Source: an uncultured Tissierellia bacterium
GTDB taxonomy: Bacteria > Bacillota > Clostridia > Tissierellales > Peptoniphilaceae
Assembly (NCBI GenBank): GCA_937923265.1
Contig: CALAJY010000054.1
Span: forward strand, 1-11,371
Length of the DNA stretch: 11,371 nucleotides
Direction of reading: 5' to 3'
In this document: one piece after another, positions 11,365 through 11,371 of the stretch
Layout of the letters: the number at the start of each line of letters is the position of its first letter
Position numbering within the stretch: the first letter of the stretch is position 1
The notes under the pieces: generated by a model
The model's database searches: none
Told to the model about the DNA's origin: nothing
Seen by the model: only the letters and a program-made list of their open reading frames with translations
Program-made: the position numbers and the translations under genes

Positions 11365-11371
11365 AACTTTT

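Larger units (their letters stand above)
10931..11371. other. non-coding or leader region, probably upstream of a stable-RNA operon
   Basis: No convincing protein gene fills this 441-base AT-rich stretch. It holds a short hairpin (11084-11099), a 27-codon reading frame with a good ribosome binding site (11114-11197), a 48-codon minus-strand reading frame (10968-11114), two promoter-like sequences (11142-11169 and 11236-11264), and several short inverted repeats: GTCAC-ATTAA-GTGAC (11271-11285), TAAACT-TTG-AGTTTA (11315-11329) and CGAGT-N9-ACTCG (11346-11364). I see no tRNA cloverleaf, no T-box signature and no start of 16S rRNA before the window ends. Confidence 0.5.

Noticed and set aside
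1..11371. CRISPR array, insertion sequence, or phage genes.
   Set aside because: No regularly spaced repeats, no transposase or integrase motifs, and no terminal inverted repeats were found.

Overview
The window looks like chromosomal DNA of a low-to-moderate GC Bacillota (Firmicutes), probably a clostridial or tissierellial anaerobe. The signs are AGGAGG-type ribosome binding sites, TTG and GTG starts, intrinsic terminators with short U-tracts, a YmfI-like reductase, a linearmycin-type exporter with a NarL/DesK-type two-component system, and a YoaS/YozG-like pair. I cannot name a genus. Most of the window is moderately GC-rich; the first ~430 and last ~450 bases are visibly AT-rich.

Layout. 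1-430: a small tail-anchored protein of unknown function ending at a bidirectional terminator. 511-1251 (-): an SDR reductase very like the elongation factor P 5-aminopentanone reductase YmfI. 1409-3196 (+): a type IV half-size ABC exporter, convergent with the next block across a shared terminator. 3265-6629 (-): a three-gene ABC-2 export operon (ATPase, permease, permease; overlaps of 11 and 14 bases) laid out like LnrLMN/YfiLMN. 6712-9336 (+), divergent from it: a DesK-type histidine kinase, a NarL-type response regulator and a membrane-anchored C-terminal J-domain protein, overlapping by 26 and 4 bases. An 8-8-8 inverted repeat (TTTGTCAC-N8-GTGACAAA) lies in the divergent gap and touches the kinase start codon. 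9485-10051 (+): an AhpC-type peroxiredoxin behind two tandem palindromes 21 bp apart. 10233-10930 (+): a DUF2975 membrane protein broken by an apparent one-base deletion, plus a YozG-type Cro/CI regulator, behind a near-consensus promoter and two 17-bp direct repeats, also 21 bp apart. 10931-11371: no convincing gene, but a very strong promoter with an A/T-rich upstream tract, reminiscent of a stable-RNA (rRNA) operon promoter whose gene would start beyond the window.

How it fits together. The central 6 kb (3265-9336) reads as one cell-envelope stress/resistance module: kinase and regulator sense a membrane-active compound, the divergent exporter removes it or protects the membrane, and a J-domain protein is translated from the same message as the two-component system. 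That last association is the most unusual point. The flanking genes (SDR, ABC exporter, AhpC, DUF2975/HTH) look like independent transcription units separated by terminators.
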